NCBI GenBank assembly: GCA_012934845.2
Contig: WNNJ02000272.1
Span: 1-64,000 of the forward strand
Length of the DNA: 64,000 nucleotides
Source of the DNA: Pomphorhynchus laevis
Taxonomy: Eukaryota; Acanthocephala; Palaeacanthocephala; Echinorhynchida; Pomphorhynchidae
Direction: 5' to 3'
The position numbers and the translations under genes are program-made. The notes below the pieces were generated by a model that saw only the letters and a list, made by a program, of their open reading frames with translations, did not search any database and was not told the DNA's origin. Shown one piece after another: positions 21,377-33,000 of the stretch (positions within the stretch are counted from its first letter, which is position 1; every line of letters starts with the position of its first letter).

Positions 21377-21414
21377 AATACATGCTAATGATGTATTTCT
21401 TCTAATAAAACTAT

Positions 21415-22440
21415 CTAGTATCTTATTCTAATACAAAGTATATTATTTATTATCCATAAAAATTTGCCACTTAAGAGTTTAAATTTATTCTTTATATTAT
21501 TGTGTTGATTTATATATTTTACTATTTTCTGCTTGATGTTATTTTTATAGTAACCTAGTTTAAAATATGTATCTATTAAATTATTTAAATGATTTTGAAG
21601 AAAGCCAATATCATTACATATTGTTGCAATTCTTAAAATTTCATTATTTAACGTATTATATTTTATATTATATGGTATGCATGAATGCTCATGCAAAAAT
21701 ATGTTTCTTGTAAATTTAAATATGTCATCTTTACGATATAAATTAATAGTAGTTTTAGTTAATGTTAATTTAATGTTCATATCTAGATATACACCTTCTT
21801 TATCATTAATATTGGTTTTGTTAAGAATAAGGCTTTCTGGATAAATGTGTTCACTAATTGAATAAAAATTATTAGAATTAAATACACATATATCATCAAT
21901 GTATCGAAACATATATTTCATGTATTTATATTGTTTAGATTTAGTTTTTACACAGTTATGAACAAATTCATATTCTATAAAGCTTAAAAACAAGTCAGCT
22001 ATAATTGGGCTACTATTACCACCCATTGGAACACCTTTTACTTGTCTAAATATAGATGTCCCTACTTTTAAATAATTTTGATTTATCAAAATATTTAAGG
22101 ATTCTATTAATTCAATTTTATCCATATATTTATATTTATTTGATGGTTTAATTTTTGTTAGATAGGCCTTATAATTATTATACCATATATATGTATATCT
22201 TTTTCCGAATATAAGGTTAATTAATTTTACTAACGCTTCTTTAATATCTACTAAATCTAGATTTGTATAAAGAGTACTAAAATCGTGTGTATTTATATTT
22301 TGAAAATTTATTCCTTTTGTCTGTTCTAAAAATTCCTTTGTAGAATTAATACTGAAATAGTGTTTTATACCAGTATTAATTTCGATTACCTTGTAATATT
22401 TTTTAAAGTGTGCTTTAATTACTTTAAGTATTTTATTCAT
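21415..22440 (-). CDS. Penelope-like reverse transcriptase (5'-truncated, open)
   Basis: 341 residues, open to its stop. RT landmarks are DFSTLYTNLD near residue 53, QVKGVPMGGNSSP near 133, YRYIDDICVFN near 185 and YLDMNIKLTLTKTTINLYRK. The C-terminus (NDIGFLQNHLNNLIDTYFKL, then NIKQKIVKYINQHNN) is typical of the thumb of these RTs. No endonuclease follows. The frame begins at the truncation point, so the Met is not the native start. Transcribed alone it would give an RT without endonuclease, as described for some Penelope-like clades. Confidence 0.8.
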   Translation of the reverse strand: MNKILKVIKAHFKKYYKVIEINTGIKHYFSINSTKEFLEQTKGINFQNINTHDFSTLYTNLDLVDIKEALVKLINLIFGKRYTYIWYNNYKAYLTKIKPSNKYKYMDKIELIESLNILINQNYLKVGTSIFRQVKGVPMGGNSSPIIADLFLSFIEYEFVHNCVKTKSKQYKYMKYMFRYIDDICVFNSNNFYSISEHIYPESLILNKTNINDKEGVYLDMNIKLTLTKTTINLYRKDDIFKFTRNIFLHEHSCIPYNIKYNTLNNEILRIATICNDIGFLQNHLNNLIDTYFKLGYYKNNIKQKIVKYINQHNNIKNKFKLLSGKFLWIINNILCIRIRY

Positions 22441-22463
22441 ATAGAATAAAATACTTAAAGTAA
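22418..22463. repeat. 20-bp perfect foldback at the Penelope-like breakpoint
   Basis: ATTACTTTAAGTATTTTATT (22418-22437) is followed, after 7 nt, by its reverse complement (22445-22463). The right arm lies just outside the element. This suggests that cDNA synthesis folded back or switched template at the 5' end. Confidence 0.8.
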
Positions 22464-22689
22464 AATTAAAATGTATTAATTTTAGATCTCAAATATTTTT
22501 AATATTTTTTTTAACTCTAATATTTTTTTATACGTCAAATATTTTATATATGACGTATATAATGAAGGTAGTAAAATTCAATTCAGAAACAACCTAGCCA
22601 AATTAGCGTTTAATACTCTTGTATCATACGCTCATTATTTATGATTAATTAAACGCCAAAATATTATATTTTCTTCATGCTTATGCCTA
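22464..22689. other. AT-rich spacer
   Basis: No feature recognised. Confidence 0.5.
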
Positions 22690-22950
22690 TTCGGGGTACC
22701 ACACTATAATGACTAGTCTCTTCCACTGCACACGATCCGCTACTATTTCCAAGCTCGCTAGTTCTTTGACTTATTTAAAAGGACCGAGCGGGATCTCTGC
22801 GCGTCGCTTCCGGAAAACGCTTTAGTCGAGTTTGCATTTTGGTTTTGAATCATCATGTTAACGGTTTGAAGCGGTATTTATACAGTCGGATGCCCTTCCT
22901 GAAACAATCTCATCCTCCCTTTTCAGCCAGGCTTGGGACCGGCCTTGTCA
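22690..22950. repeat. GC-richer dispersed repeat with GGATGCCCTTCCTG motif
   Basis: Sharply richer in G and C than its flanks. It contains GTCGGATGCCCTTCCTGA (from 22885) and AGGCTTGGGACCGGCC (22929-22944), a spaced pair that I recall from interspersed repeats of many animals, including fish. No ORF. The family is not assigned. It may be a SINE-like repeat or a LINE 3' piece. Confidence 0.5.
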
Positions 22951-23792
22951 AAGTTTATTAAAAATAATTATTAATAATAAATAATAATTATAAATAATAT
23001 TTTTTGAGAACCCTAAAATAATTGTACTAATGCATTTTAAAATATTTGAATAAAATAAATATTTAATATAATTATATTTGTATATATTATATATAATATA
23101 TACAAATATGATATATGATATATTTTATATTATATAAAATATATATTTGTGCATATAAAATACATTTGATATGTGTATAATGCATTAAATACTATACAAT
23201 TGTAACAGTCAGGCGGCTACAAAATGAAATAGCCGCCTGATAGTCAGCGTAATAGAAAGAAAATGAGGCAGTATATGCATAGTAGATAGATTATTTTCAC
23301 TACCGCCTGAGATCTGACTAGGACCCATAATAATGTAAAGATAAATAATTGATGATTATCAGCAAACAGACAAAAAATATTTTACGCATTTTGATTAGAT
23401 AAACTAAGCTATTTTCAACAATTGTAAGTAATTTTATTTATTAACCCATAATAAGCAGTTTTGGTTATATATATAATATGAAATTAAGTTTCAAATTCTA
23501 ACAAACTAAGTAGAGTTGTTAGATAGAACGCGTTAGAAAATATATTAGATTTTTGAGCTATCATGCTAATGCTAGATTTAGATTTTTTAGTGTAAATAAG
23601 GAAAGTAATTGCTATAAAAATTTTAACGAATGCTATTACACAAACTTACTCGACAGATTTAATTTTAAATTTGATTTTAGTAGCACATCATATTATTTTC
23701 AAGAATTAGATCCAAAATGATCATAACATATATATATATATATTTTATAATCAATCGCACAACAATAGTTTATGAATACACACCGTATTGAA
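22951..23792. other. AT-rich spacer and MRTO4 3' flank
   Basis: Contains an A/T palindromic tract at about 23040-23190 (TATAT runs) and a perfect hairpin, TCAGGCGGCTA / TAGCCGCCTGA (23209-23219 and 23230-23240). The first reverse-strand AATAAA downstream of the MRTO4 stop lies near 23436, about 350 bp away. Confidence 0.5.
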
Positions 23793-24458
23793 TCAGAATA
23801 CTTTAATATTCCCGGACGTTTTATCCCATCGAGCTACTATGTCGACCGTGTAAGTGTGTAATGATATTTCGAAATATTTCATAAGCTGACATTGATCTTT
23901 TGTAAGGGGCTCATTTGCCTCGCATATCGTATATGCTTTATCAACATATACCATGTCGCTTTCAGAACGAATTGAATCCATCCCAAGCTTAATAATTTTA
24001 GGAACTAAAGAAGATCTAATTTGCGGATATTGTCCAGGCTTAATGACAACAGGCGTCTTAGATATATCTCCAGTGAGTAAAACACCCTTTCTTTTAAAGT
24101 TACTAAACCAGCTAGTTACATACTCGTCTGATTTATCGGTAAATAGTAATCCTGTTTTTTTAATAAGTAAGTTACCAAATTCGTGTAGGTTTAACTTATA
24201 CTCGGTTGCTTTATTTAAACCAAAACCGATTTTTACATGGCTATGCTTAGACATTAAAAAGCGGCTAGGTTTCCAGATTGTTCTCAATTCCCGGAAAACT
24301 TTTCCCAGCTCATTTTGAAGAAAAAATATAAACGCTCTTGGAAATTCATCTACATATGAATGCACCGTTTTGATTGTCATCTCTTTAACTTCATCCTTTG
24401 TACGCTTGCTAGTTGTCTTAGTAAGAGACACCTTCTTATTACGCTTTGATCTGCCCAT
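23793..24458 (-). CDS. MRTO4: mRNA turnover protein 4 homologue, ribosome assembly factor
   Basis: A 221-residue intact ORF starting MGRSKRNKKVSLTKT, the family's diagnostic basic start. It continues with an uL10-like domain: PRAFIFFLQNELGKVFRELR, then WKPSRFLMSKHSHVKIGFGL, LLFTDKSDEYVTSWF in the insert region, and LTKDQCQLMKYFEISLHTY near the end. Mrt4 is a nucleolar/nuclear paralogue of the P-stalk protein P0. It holds the stalk site on pre-60S particles until P0 replaces it in the cytoplasm. An upstream in-frame Met at 24512 exists, but the conserved N-terminus fixes the start at 24458. The protein stops at VARWDKTSGNIKVF, without the acidic tail of the vertebrate protein. There are no introns. 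I judge it functional because the frame is open and the motifs are intact. Confidence 0.93.
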   Translation of the reverse strand: MGRSKRNKKVSLTKTTSKRTKDEVKEMTIKTVHSYVDEFPRAFIFFLQNELGKVFRELRTIWKPSRFLMSKHSHVKIGFGLNKATEYKLNLHEFGNLLIKKTGLLFTDKSDEYVTSWFSNFKRKGVLLTGDISKTPVVIKPGQYPQIRSSLVPKIIKLGMDSIRSESDMVYVDKAYTICEANEPLTKDQCQLMKYFEISLHTYTVDIVARWDKTSGNIKVF

Positions 24459-24485
24459 CAGTAAAAATCTAAAATTAAAAGATGG
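24459..24485 (-). promoter_or_regulatory. Splice-acceptor-like site just before the MRTO4 ATG
   Basis: On the minus strand the sequence reads CATCTTTTAATTTTAG|ATTTTTACTG|ATG. A T-rich tract and AG (24470-24469) lie 10 nt before the start codon. It could be the 3' end of a 5'-UTR intron or a spliced-leader acceptor. AT-rich DNA makes such sites common by chance. Confidence 0.4.
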
Positions 24486-24715
24486 CATGAAAAATGGCTT
24501 AGCAATACTCAATTAAGTGATAAAAGATAATAGTAGCATTCGCAAATGAAGTGAACTGTTTGAGTTTACGAGATATAAATGCACTTTCCAAATCAGATTG
24601 TAAGAATATGCATGTCAAACTAACGATAAACTTGTTGCTAACATATTGTAACGATAACTTCGGAAGTATCGAACAAAGAAATGCCAAGAGTAACCTTGAA
24701 AATTAATCGTATAAG

Positions 24716-24926
24716 GGCCAATGCATCCTTATTCTGATACATCGTCTGTTATTTATTATTCAATTCATAAAAATTGATTTTTATTTTTAATTTAAAATTT
24801 TAAGTTGATATAAATTATAAAATTTAAACAATTATTAATTATTTACTATTTAATTAAATTTTATTTAGCATCATTTTTAATATATAAATAATATAAAATA
24901 CGTAGATTCAGTAGCTGATCTGATAT
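24716..24926 (+). mobile_element. Penelope-like element, 3' tail only
   Basis: CCTTATTCTGATACATCGTCTGT through AATACGTAGATTCAGTAGCT matches the last 210 bp of the longer copies. It is 5'-truncated, with no coding part. Confidence 0.75.
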
Positions 24927-25149
24927 ATATATGGTAAAATAATTGAATTTGAGAAACACTTTAACGACGGTATGGTGTAGTATTAGGACTAGTAAACTTT
25001 AAATTGTGTCTTTCTGATTTTTTAATCAGATTTTTTACTTGTTACGAATTACTTCACTCTGATTATTTCATCCTTACATTTTGATTCATATTTTGAAATT
25101 TAAAATTTGAGTTGTATTTGAAAGAAGCCTTAAATGAATTAAAACAAGG

Positions 25150-27590
25150 AATAAAATAAATACAGTTCATTAAAATATAGTGATGGTTCTCCTGTCGACT
25201 CCGCAAAACAAGCCGCATTTCCTCGTAACACCGCTGCGCTAACTCGCTGCGTGAGGAAACTCATTGTCCGATTATATCCGGTCGACCGAACTAATTTTTT
25301 CTCAGAAGCTGCAAAAAAGCCACTGAGCTGGTACCAACTGCTCCCAGGGTTTCGATGGCGCTCGAAACAAACTTGTACTATCACTCATCTAAGCCGCTAT
25401 ATTTGGCACGCTTCACAAGTTCAGAATGATCAGCAACGGAACTTGCAGAATGTACTGCGCGCTATGTGACTGGCTAAAAGAGTGTTTGGGCATGCAAATT
25501 CTCAAATAAGCACTCGCTCTGCCTCCCATGACAGTAACGAAACCCCGTCGGGTCGCTTGCCGTCATCTCTAGTCAAACCGACAGGTTCCAATCTGGATGA
25601 AATTCCTGCTTAGACTAGGACCATTCTCACGATCTCATCGACCGCTGAATGGCGTACGTTTCTGCATTTGTTTTGTTGCAGTCTAGCGCATGGACGCTGT
25701 TTTTCCATACCGATTTTCCGCATATACATCGATGTGGTTGATCACATTGAACACCAAGTCTGAGTGCAACTGCGGTGAACAATGATTGGTCATCAAGCCG
25801 GGTGCCAACGGAAGCTATCGGTAATGCTTCGATGATAGCTCCAGACTATTTTGAGGCGGTAGCAATGATGCGAGACGAGATTCGAGACTAGTTGCCTTGT
25901 CGACAAGCTTTTGATGACACGCATCATAATAGTCTCTCATCCATCGTTTTTGAAGGGTTGGCTCCGATGGGATGGTTGCCTGAAATTCAGCGGAACAATG
26001 GCCTCCAGCTTTTTCAAAGTATGGGTCTGGTAAGAGTGGATGAAGTGACGGGCAGTTTCCTAACAGTCTCTTGGTTAGCTCTCAAGACGTCCGAGTCTGA
26101 TCGGTAAGGTAGTCTGCCGCCACAAATCATCAAGAAGTGGCACATTCAGCACAATGCTCAGTAAACGACGGACTTCTACGTCAAATGAGTGTAGTTCCTT
26201 GCTTCCAAATCAGGGGGAGCATCGAAGGTGGAAAGCTATTTTCGGAAGGCGGAGCAAACTTCACAGAAGTAGGAAAACGTCATGGGTATTTAAATCGAAA
26301 AGTCATTTTCCTGCGTTATGTAGCTCGTTAACGGCTTTACACAGAGCTCCCTCAATATTAGCTTGACCTCCTAGAGGAGCTCCAATAGCGTAGCATCTTG
26401 AGGTGAAACTGTCTGGCACACAGTTAGTTGGCATATAATGTATCGGCTAAGATTTAGGTTGCATGTGATTACCTCACACTTTTCGGAATGTAACTCCAAT
26501 CAAATTTCAAACCCCGCTGTCTTAACTTTTCGAATGTCTGAGAGGATGTGGCTGCAGTAGCGCTCAGATAGCATGTATTCAAGTACCAAATATTGATGCT
26601 AGACTCCAGACTGTGTGCTAGAGCGTTAATTGCCAGGCAGAAAAGCATTGGGCCCAATAAATCACCCTGTTGGATGCCTTCGCAGAATATAAAGTGCTCA
26701 CTACCAAATATAAGAATACTCGGGAGGGCGTAGCACAGATTAATGAATTGTAGGATCTATGGAACATGGCGCGCGACGTTAAGCAAAAATGTATCTCTGC
26801 TTACGCAATTGAAGGCATTACTAAAATTCAGTTTAACCATTGCTTGGTTTCGGATTGCGATGCCGCGCAGAAACGCACGAGAGGTATGTACTGCTTCCTC
26901 GACACCGCATCGTACGCCGACGCCTAACTGAACCGGAAGAAGTTGATCGACAATTAACTCGGTAGCAAGCTGGCTTGCGAGCTGGGCGGCTAAGCGATGA
27001 TTGGTAAATCCCACTGCAATCGGTCGAATGCCACTGTCTTTTTTGTGAAGGCGAGTAGTCTGCCTCCACAAAGAATTTTGGCAACATTCCGCTCAGGATA
27101 GTCGAAATCAAGTTCTCCAATGCCTTAAAAAGTTGAATCGCAGGCGCGCCCACAGAATGCCCCAGGTCTCGTAGGTGCATAGGACTCAGGTCATCCTGGC
27201 CTGCTGCTGAAGACGGCGGGAAGGACTGTATTGTTGATGATAGTGACCCGGCAGTAACAACCATTCCGCACTCGGGTTCTAGATTAAAAGACCACATATA
27301 TGTTGTAAGACGTCGAGGAGGATGCTTCGCCCTCAGTGCTGATATAAGTATTTCGTCGTTTTGCAGCAGTGTAGCGTCACTGCATACCATTCGAACTGCT
27401 CCACGAATGTCACCGTCTTCAATTTTTTTCGATACCTGTCGACGTAGCTGATCTCCGTAAGTTTTATCAGAATAACCGCTGCTTTGCTGTTGATTATTAT
27501 TCAGGTCTTCAATTGGAAGCTGATATCTGGCACAAGCGTCGCGAATATTCTCTGCGATAGATCAAATACGGAGAGTTCTGAATCTTCTTT
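25150..27590 (-). mobile_element. Second R2-type LINE family (RT + C-terminal endonuclease-like region), decayed
   Basis: Minus-strand blocks, in order: RMVCSDATLLQNDEILISALRAKHP (27395-27320 region), SSAAGQDDLSPMHLRDLGH, then in another frame DSGIRPIAVGFTNHRLAAQ and VKLNFSNAFNCVSRD (RT motif A region). Next come GDLLGPMLFCLAINAL (motif B region, near 26650), a worn middle, [16 protein letters not shown] (near 25480) and FLTQRVSAAVLRGNAACFAEST (near 25200). These blocks match an RT family that I recall from arthropods and other invertebrates. The C-terminal W..GR.L.WD-type block is close to a restriction-like endonuclease site. It is not the family of copies A-H. Many breaks. Confidence 0.75.
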
Positions 27591-27599
27591 GGCACAGAA

Positions 27600-28415
27600 C
27601 GCAGCAACAAAACAAAAATGTCAATCATGTGTTGAGAATGTGTGAACGAAGGAGGTGTTTGAATCTGATAAAGAAGGTAGCGGGGCGGACTCGAGAGGGA
27701 GTTGATTCCATGCGAGTAGGGCGGCAACAAGGAAGGATCGGACATTGTAATTGTTGGAGTAATTGGGAACGTGGAGTAAGATGGTATGACGGGAACGCAG
27801 CGATAGCGAGGTGGGGCGAGTGTCGTCTAAGAAAGGAAGGTTGATGAACAATGGGGAGCCGACAGCGATGAGACGAAAAGTTATGAAAAGGCGGAGTTTG
27901 ATGCGGATGTGAATGGCGGGCCAGGGTAGCTGGGCAAGATATGTGGATGTGGTCGAAGCTACGGAGACGAAAGAGCACTCGAACTGCGGAGTTGATTATT
28001 CATTGTAGGGGGTAGGATGATAGATTTTGGAGAATTGGCGAAAAGGCTGAGGCAGTAATCGATTTTAGGGAAAAGAAGCGATGGAAGAAGAAACATACAG
28101 GAACGGAAGTCGATAAGGAGGCGTATACGACGGGTCACGGAGAATTAAGTTAGACGAGTGGACCGTGTCACGAACGAAGGGTTTAAGAGAATCATCGAAA
28201 TGGAATCCTAAGAAAGTATGATTGTGAACTACGGGGATGATTGATGATGCAAGAGATACAGGGGGAGGAAATATGTTAGGTTGACGGGGGAGGATCCACA
28301 TTATTTTAGACTTGTCTGGGTTTAGAACGAGACGAAGATGGAAGGGACGTTTGTAGATAGAAGAAAGACAGTTGGAGGCAGAAATGACGATATTGTGTAT
28401 GCGATGAGTTGAATA
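27600..28415 (-). mobile_element. CR1-like LINE subfamily 2, 5'-truncated RT end
   Basis: Minus strand, in order: MWILPRQPNIFPPPVSLASS, IIPVVHNHTFLGFHFDDSL (RT motif D/E region), then LFRLRSFDHIHISCPATLA, and a final piece with LLHVPNYSNNYNVRSFLVAA and SFVHTFSTHD. These equal the thumb and tail of the 16866-20713 element but are diverged enough to be a sister subfamily. The matching tail recurs at 56126-56512. Frame changes are present. Confidence 0.75.
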
Positions 28416-29499
28416 TATATTCTAGGATTTTTCAAAATTTGAGTTGAATATATATTCTTGGATTTTTGTTACAAAAGTTTAATTTTACTAAAACACTTGA
28501 TACTATATTTTTAAATTTTTAAATTTTGCTTGTGCGAGTCACTATTCGAGATAGAAAAATAATCGTTCAAATTATAATATGATGACTTTAAAATAAGATT
28601 TGCATGACTGAATATATTTGAATCGACTGAATATATCAAATACAATCAAGATCACGGTTTAAATTTAGCCAAAGCATATAAATTTGGTAACTCCGACTTT
28701 ATTGTTAATCTCAACTTAATTATCTGCTGGGGATCTATAAAATTTCAGTTCGCGATTTAGACCTTCGAGTACAACGAGATAAACTAAGTATTAAAATTTG
28801 AGTCTACAAATGCCTATAAAATGCTAATTATGACGCATAACATTTTATTGTAAATCCAGCAGCTTTGTTGTATCATATGAATATTGTTTCGTGTGCAAAT
28901 CACGTTTAATTCAATAAATTAAAGTCAGTGTATTAGATTAAATAATATCAGATGAATTCAATGTATCATATTAATATCTCTAATATTTATAATATCAAAT
29001 TAATTCAACGAATTAAGTCAAGGTATTAGACGGTAAAAACTTATCTCGCCAATAGACAAAATCGATAGAAATAGTAAAATCTAACAATTAGAACGAGAAA
29101 AGTATTCATTTAAACACGGACGCGTAAAACTGATATTTCGATAGCAGTTGCAATTATATTCAAAAAAATCAGAATTGAGTAGAAACTCGCATGACACGAG
29201 ACCGAAAACTGCTCAATTAAAATGTGCTGCATTAAGAAAGTATAGCAGCCAGTAAAATATGATACTAAAAAGTTTTATAACAATTTTATTTTTCTAGATT
29301 TCAATCTTTAAATCTTAGTAGACATGAAAATCGATAACATAAATGTGATGGTCGTGGCAACGTCACTAAAAATGCGTAAACATTTATATATTATAATATT
29401 TAGATAAATTGCCCGATCGTGTCTTAAAATTCCCAATAATTTAATTATTTAATAAAATTAAATCGTAGTGTATTGTAATAAGTGGTGATAATATTCACA
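28416..29499. other. AT-rich non-coding stretch
   Basis: Near 28405-28465 a GAGTTGAATATATATTCTnGG unit occurs twice. Otherwise I see no gene or element. Confidence 0.5.
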
Positions 29500-29955
29500 C
29501 AATTGACACCAAACATTATTATTATTCATGCTCCATCGTATGCCAATCGAAGCCCTCATAGTTTGTTTGAGTATCATCACAACAGAAAGCAGGCCAAATA
29601 TTTAGAGCGAGTATCTAGGGTCGATCGTGCTTCATTTATTCCGGTTATTTTTTCATCGTCTGGCGGAATCAGTAGAGAGTCACATGCATTGCTTAAGAGA
29701 ATAGCGTCAATACAGGCCTTAAGAGGGGACAATAACTACAGTGATTGTATCGCTACGTTACGTCGAAAGATCGGGTTTGGTCTAATAAAATCAAATTCTT
29801 GGTGTTTTCGATGCTGTCGTCAGAGGTCTGAAGAGATATAGTTAGAATATATTTATAATGAGGTCAAACTTTTTGTCTAGTATTTGACTATTTGATTTGT
29901 CTTGTGTTCAATGTAATTTTGTGTAATAATAATAAAAATTATTATCATTATTGCT
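29500..29955 (+). mobile_element. R2-superfamily LINE, copy A (3' end only)
   Basis: 5'-truncated copy that begins inside the endonuclease (IHAPSYANRSPHS near 29525). It keeps EYHHNRKQAKYLERVSR, FIPVIFSSSGGIS and DCIATLRRKIGF, then a stop at 29841 and a tail ending TTATTATCATTATTGCT. It is followed directly by the 14-mer that opens copy B. Confidence 0.85.
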
Positions 29956-29969
29956 AGTTTGAACTTTCT
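29956..29969 (+). repeat. Junction 14-mer A/B
   Basis: AGTTTGAACTTTCT lies between the tail of copy A and the 5' UTR of copy B. The same 14-mer recurs at the B/C (about 33232) and C/D (about 36208) junctions. Likely a target-site duplication shared by successive insertions, or the first bases of each element. Confidence 0.7.
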
Positions 29970-30095
29970 ATACACTATACATTAGATTTTGTCAACAACT
30001 GATTACATTTAAAAGTCATTCATTATAAAAAACAATCATTACTAGTCTGTGTATTGTTAATACAATTTGTAAGTTAAAATCGAATACTTACAATA

Positions 30096-33000
30096 ATGAT
30101 GCCTAAAGGACGTCCTGACAGTGTATTGAAATGCTGCAATTGCAATGGACAGGCTGCAAAATGCAAAAACTGCAAATGTGTTAAGGCCGGTCGAAAATGC
30201 ACAACATGTAGAGTGGGCGGATGTATCAATAATACGGATATAAGCACATCGTTCGATGTATGTATTTTAACTGGAATTCCGGAAAATAATATATACAGAA
30301 ACGCTATAGAATCAGAATCTTCGCAAAGAAATGCATATCAAAATCATGCAAACAGAACAGTAATTACTGATGCTACTCAGATTGTATCTGTGAATAATGG
30401 AATTTCTAATAACTTAGAAATTTGTAATATTGAGGGGATATATCAAGTGGCTATTCAATGGAAGCCAAATATCATGGTGCTCCCTCGATGTTCTGCAAGT
30501 AATACTATAATTGATACTATCGCAAACTTCTATTTCGATGTTGCACGAAAAAATAATAATGAGAACTCTGTTCTCAAGTCTGCTACAGTTTTTTTACAAT
30601 GCGTTCTCCAAAGAATTCCATCGAAAAAAGTTAACGTGATTCGAAAAACATTAGAGAACAGACTGGCTTTGTGGTCAACAAAAAATATAAAGAGCTTTTT
30701 GACGAGGCCAATTACCTACAAGTAGCTTTTAGTGAACCTAGAAAAAATTCACATATGACGGATTGGAAAAAGAATTATGTTAGACTAATGTTACGAGGGA
30801 AAGTTGCTGCAAGTTCCGCGATTCTTGATAACAATGATTCGTCAGGTCCGCTAGGCCCTAATGTTATGGTTGGATCTTCATCTGTCAAAGAAGTGCTTGA
30901 AAATCTACACCCTATCCCAGAAAATCTACATCCTGATTCTCTTCTGTCATCACCAATTCATGGAGCGATCACACATCACTCTGTACGCTTCACGCAAATT
31001 GACGAAGACGCTATCATCAAAGCTTGTAAAAAGACTAACGGAAGTGCAGGACCGTCAGGATATGATTCGAATCTATGGAAATTCATGCTCACAGGCTTCG
31101 GAAATCATTCACGTAACCTTGCCAGGGCTTTGGCTGAATTCACAATTCGATTAACTACTGATAAAATTCCTCCTGGTGTTCTTGATGCGTTTACGACATG
31201 TAGGCTTGTCGCTATCCCTAAGAAATCTGGGGGCATAAGACCGATAGGAGTGTGTGAATTTACGAGACGCATAGTATGTAAAGCCATACTTGAAGTGGTA
31301 AAATTCGACTTGCAAGACGTGGCTGGAAAGAGTCAACTGGCAGCATCACAACGTGGCGGAATTGAGTTTGCTATTCATTCCATCAAATCCGCATTTATGT
31401 CGAATAAACAACGCTGTGTTCTTGCCGTGGATGCTTCTAACGCATTTAACTCTTTAAATCGACAAGCTGCTATTCATAATATACAATACATTTGTCCTTC
31501 GTTGGCTTGTGTTCTTGCAAACACTTACAGAACTGACGCTCAACTAGTGCTTGGCGGTACAAGCATATTTTCTCGAGAGGGGTTCACACAAGGGGACCCT
31601 TAGCTATGGCGGCTTTCTCCATGGCATCACTTCCGTTGATCAACAAAATTAAAAACAGTGTTCCCAGCATCACACAAGTTTGGTTTGCGGATGATGCAAA
31701 CTTTGTCGGTACTATTGACGAGTTAAATATAGTATGGAATGTATTGAAAAGCGATGGACCTCAATACGGATATTTCGTTAACGCTAAGAAAACACAACTG
31801 CCTACTCATCCATCTGAAATGAAGCAAGCATGCCATTGAAAGAAATTGGAATATCATCGGATGGTATTATGATACTTGGCATTCCTATAGGCACTACCGA
31901 GTATGTAGATTCGGTTGCACTTGATAAATCTCAAAGTTGGACTCGTCTACTTGATCGTTTAGTAGAAATAGCCAAAGTTGATCCACATGTATCTTATATC
32001 GGTCTTACAAAATCAGTACAATGTAAATGGACTCACTTTTTCAGAAATACAACATTTGAATGCGGGCATTTGTCAACGCTGTTGACCATACTAAAAGACA
32101 AGCTTTTACCATCTTTAACAAGTCGAACCTTGAATCATGATTGGTGGACAATATTGACCTCACCTCTTAAACTAGGAGGTCTAGGCGTATTAGACCCCAT
32201 TTTCACATCCACACTGGAGTATGAAAACGCACAACTAATCTGTAATACTTATGATTCTGAATATACAGGAGAAACTCTGCGACAAGTACAAGCAGATGTT
32301 ATAAAAAGTATTTCTTGTCAACGAATTAATGTTTACAAGAACCGTTTAATTGATGTCAAACAAAGGGCTCAACAAGCAGTATTGAATGCAATTAACCATG
32401 CTACTCAGAATTGCGCTTCATCATGGCTAAGTGCGCTTCCTCTAGCCGTTGATAACTTTCATCTCCATTCTTATGAATTTAGGGATGCCATATGTTCCAG
32501 ATATGGATGGAATCCACCAGATCTAAACAAAAAAACATGTATATGCGGTACAACAAATGGCATTATTCACGCATTATCATGTAAACGCGGTGGTGTACCA
32601 ATAATCCGTCACAACGATATTCGGAACACGATCGCTTATGCATTATCAGAGATATGCCACGGCGTCGAAGTCGAACCAACTTTGCAAAAGATTCCAGACA
32701 GCTTAGAATTCATGAATAATTCAACAACGAAAAATAACAATGCGCGCCTAGACATTTCATGTTATGGACTACAGGACAATCGATATGAGCGGACGTTTTT
32801 TGACGTCAATGTTTTTTCAGTACATGCTCCGTCATATGCCAGCAGTTCGCCTCTCGCCGCCTTTGAATATAATGAAAATCGCAAAAACAGCAAATACAAT
32901 GAAAGAATTGTCAGTGTGGAAGAAAGCAAGTTTATACCATTAATTTTTTCATCATCAGGAGGAGTTGGACCGCGAGCTCTTAAGCTACTCAAGGACATTG

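Larger units (their letters stand above)
21085..22440 (-). mobile_element. Penelope-like element, RT plus complete 3' end
   Basis: The minus strand carries the RT ORF (22440-21415) and a 3' non-coding region down to TCAGCTAACTGAGTCTACG at 21085. It is cut on the 5' side exactly at the MNKILK codons, where a 20-bp foldback lies. Compared with the copy at 13235-14530 it has lost the upstream DKASNN block. It looks like a fairly recent insertion, because the ORF is open. Confidence 0.85.

Noticed and set aside
23209-23240. Perfect 11-bp hairpin read as a Rho-independent terminator
   Set aside because: The genome is eukaryotic and no U-tract follows. Kept only as a structural note.
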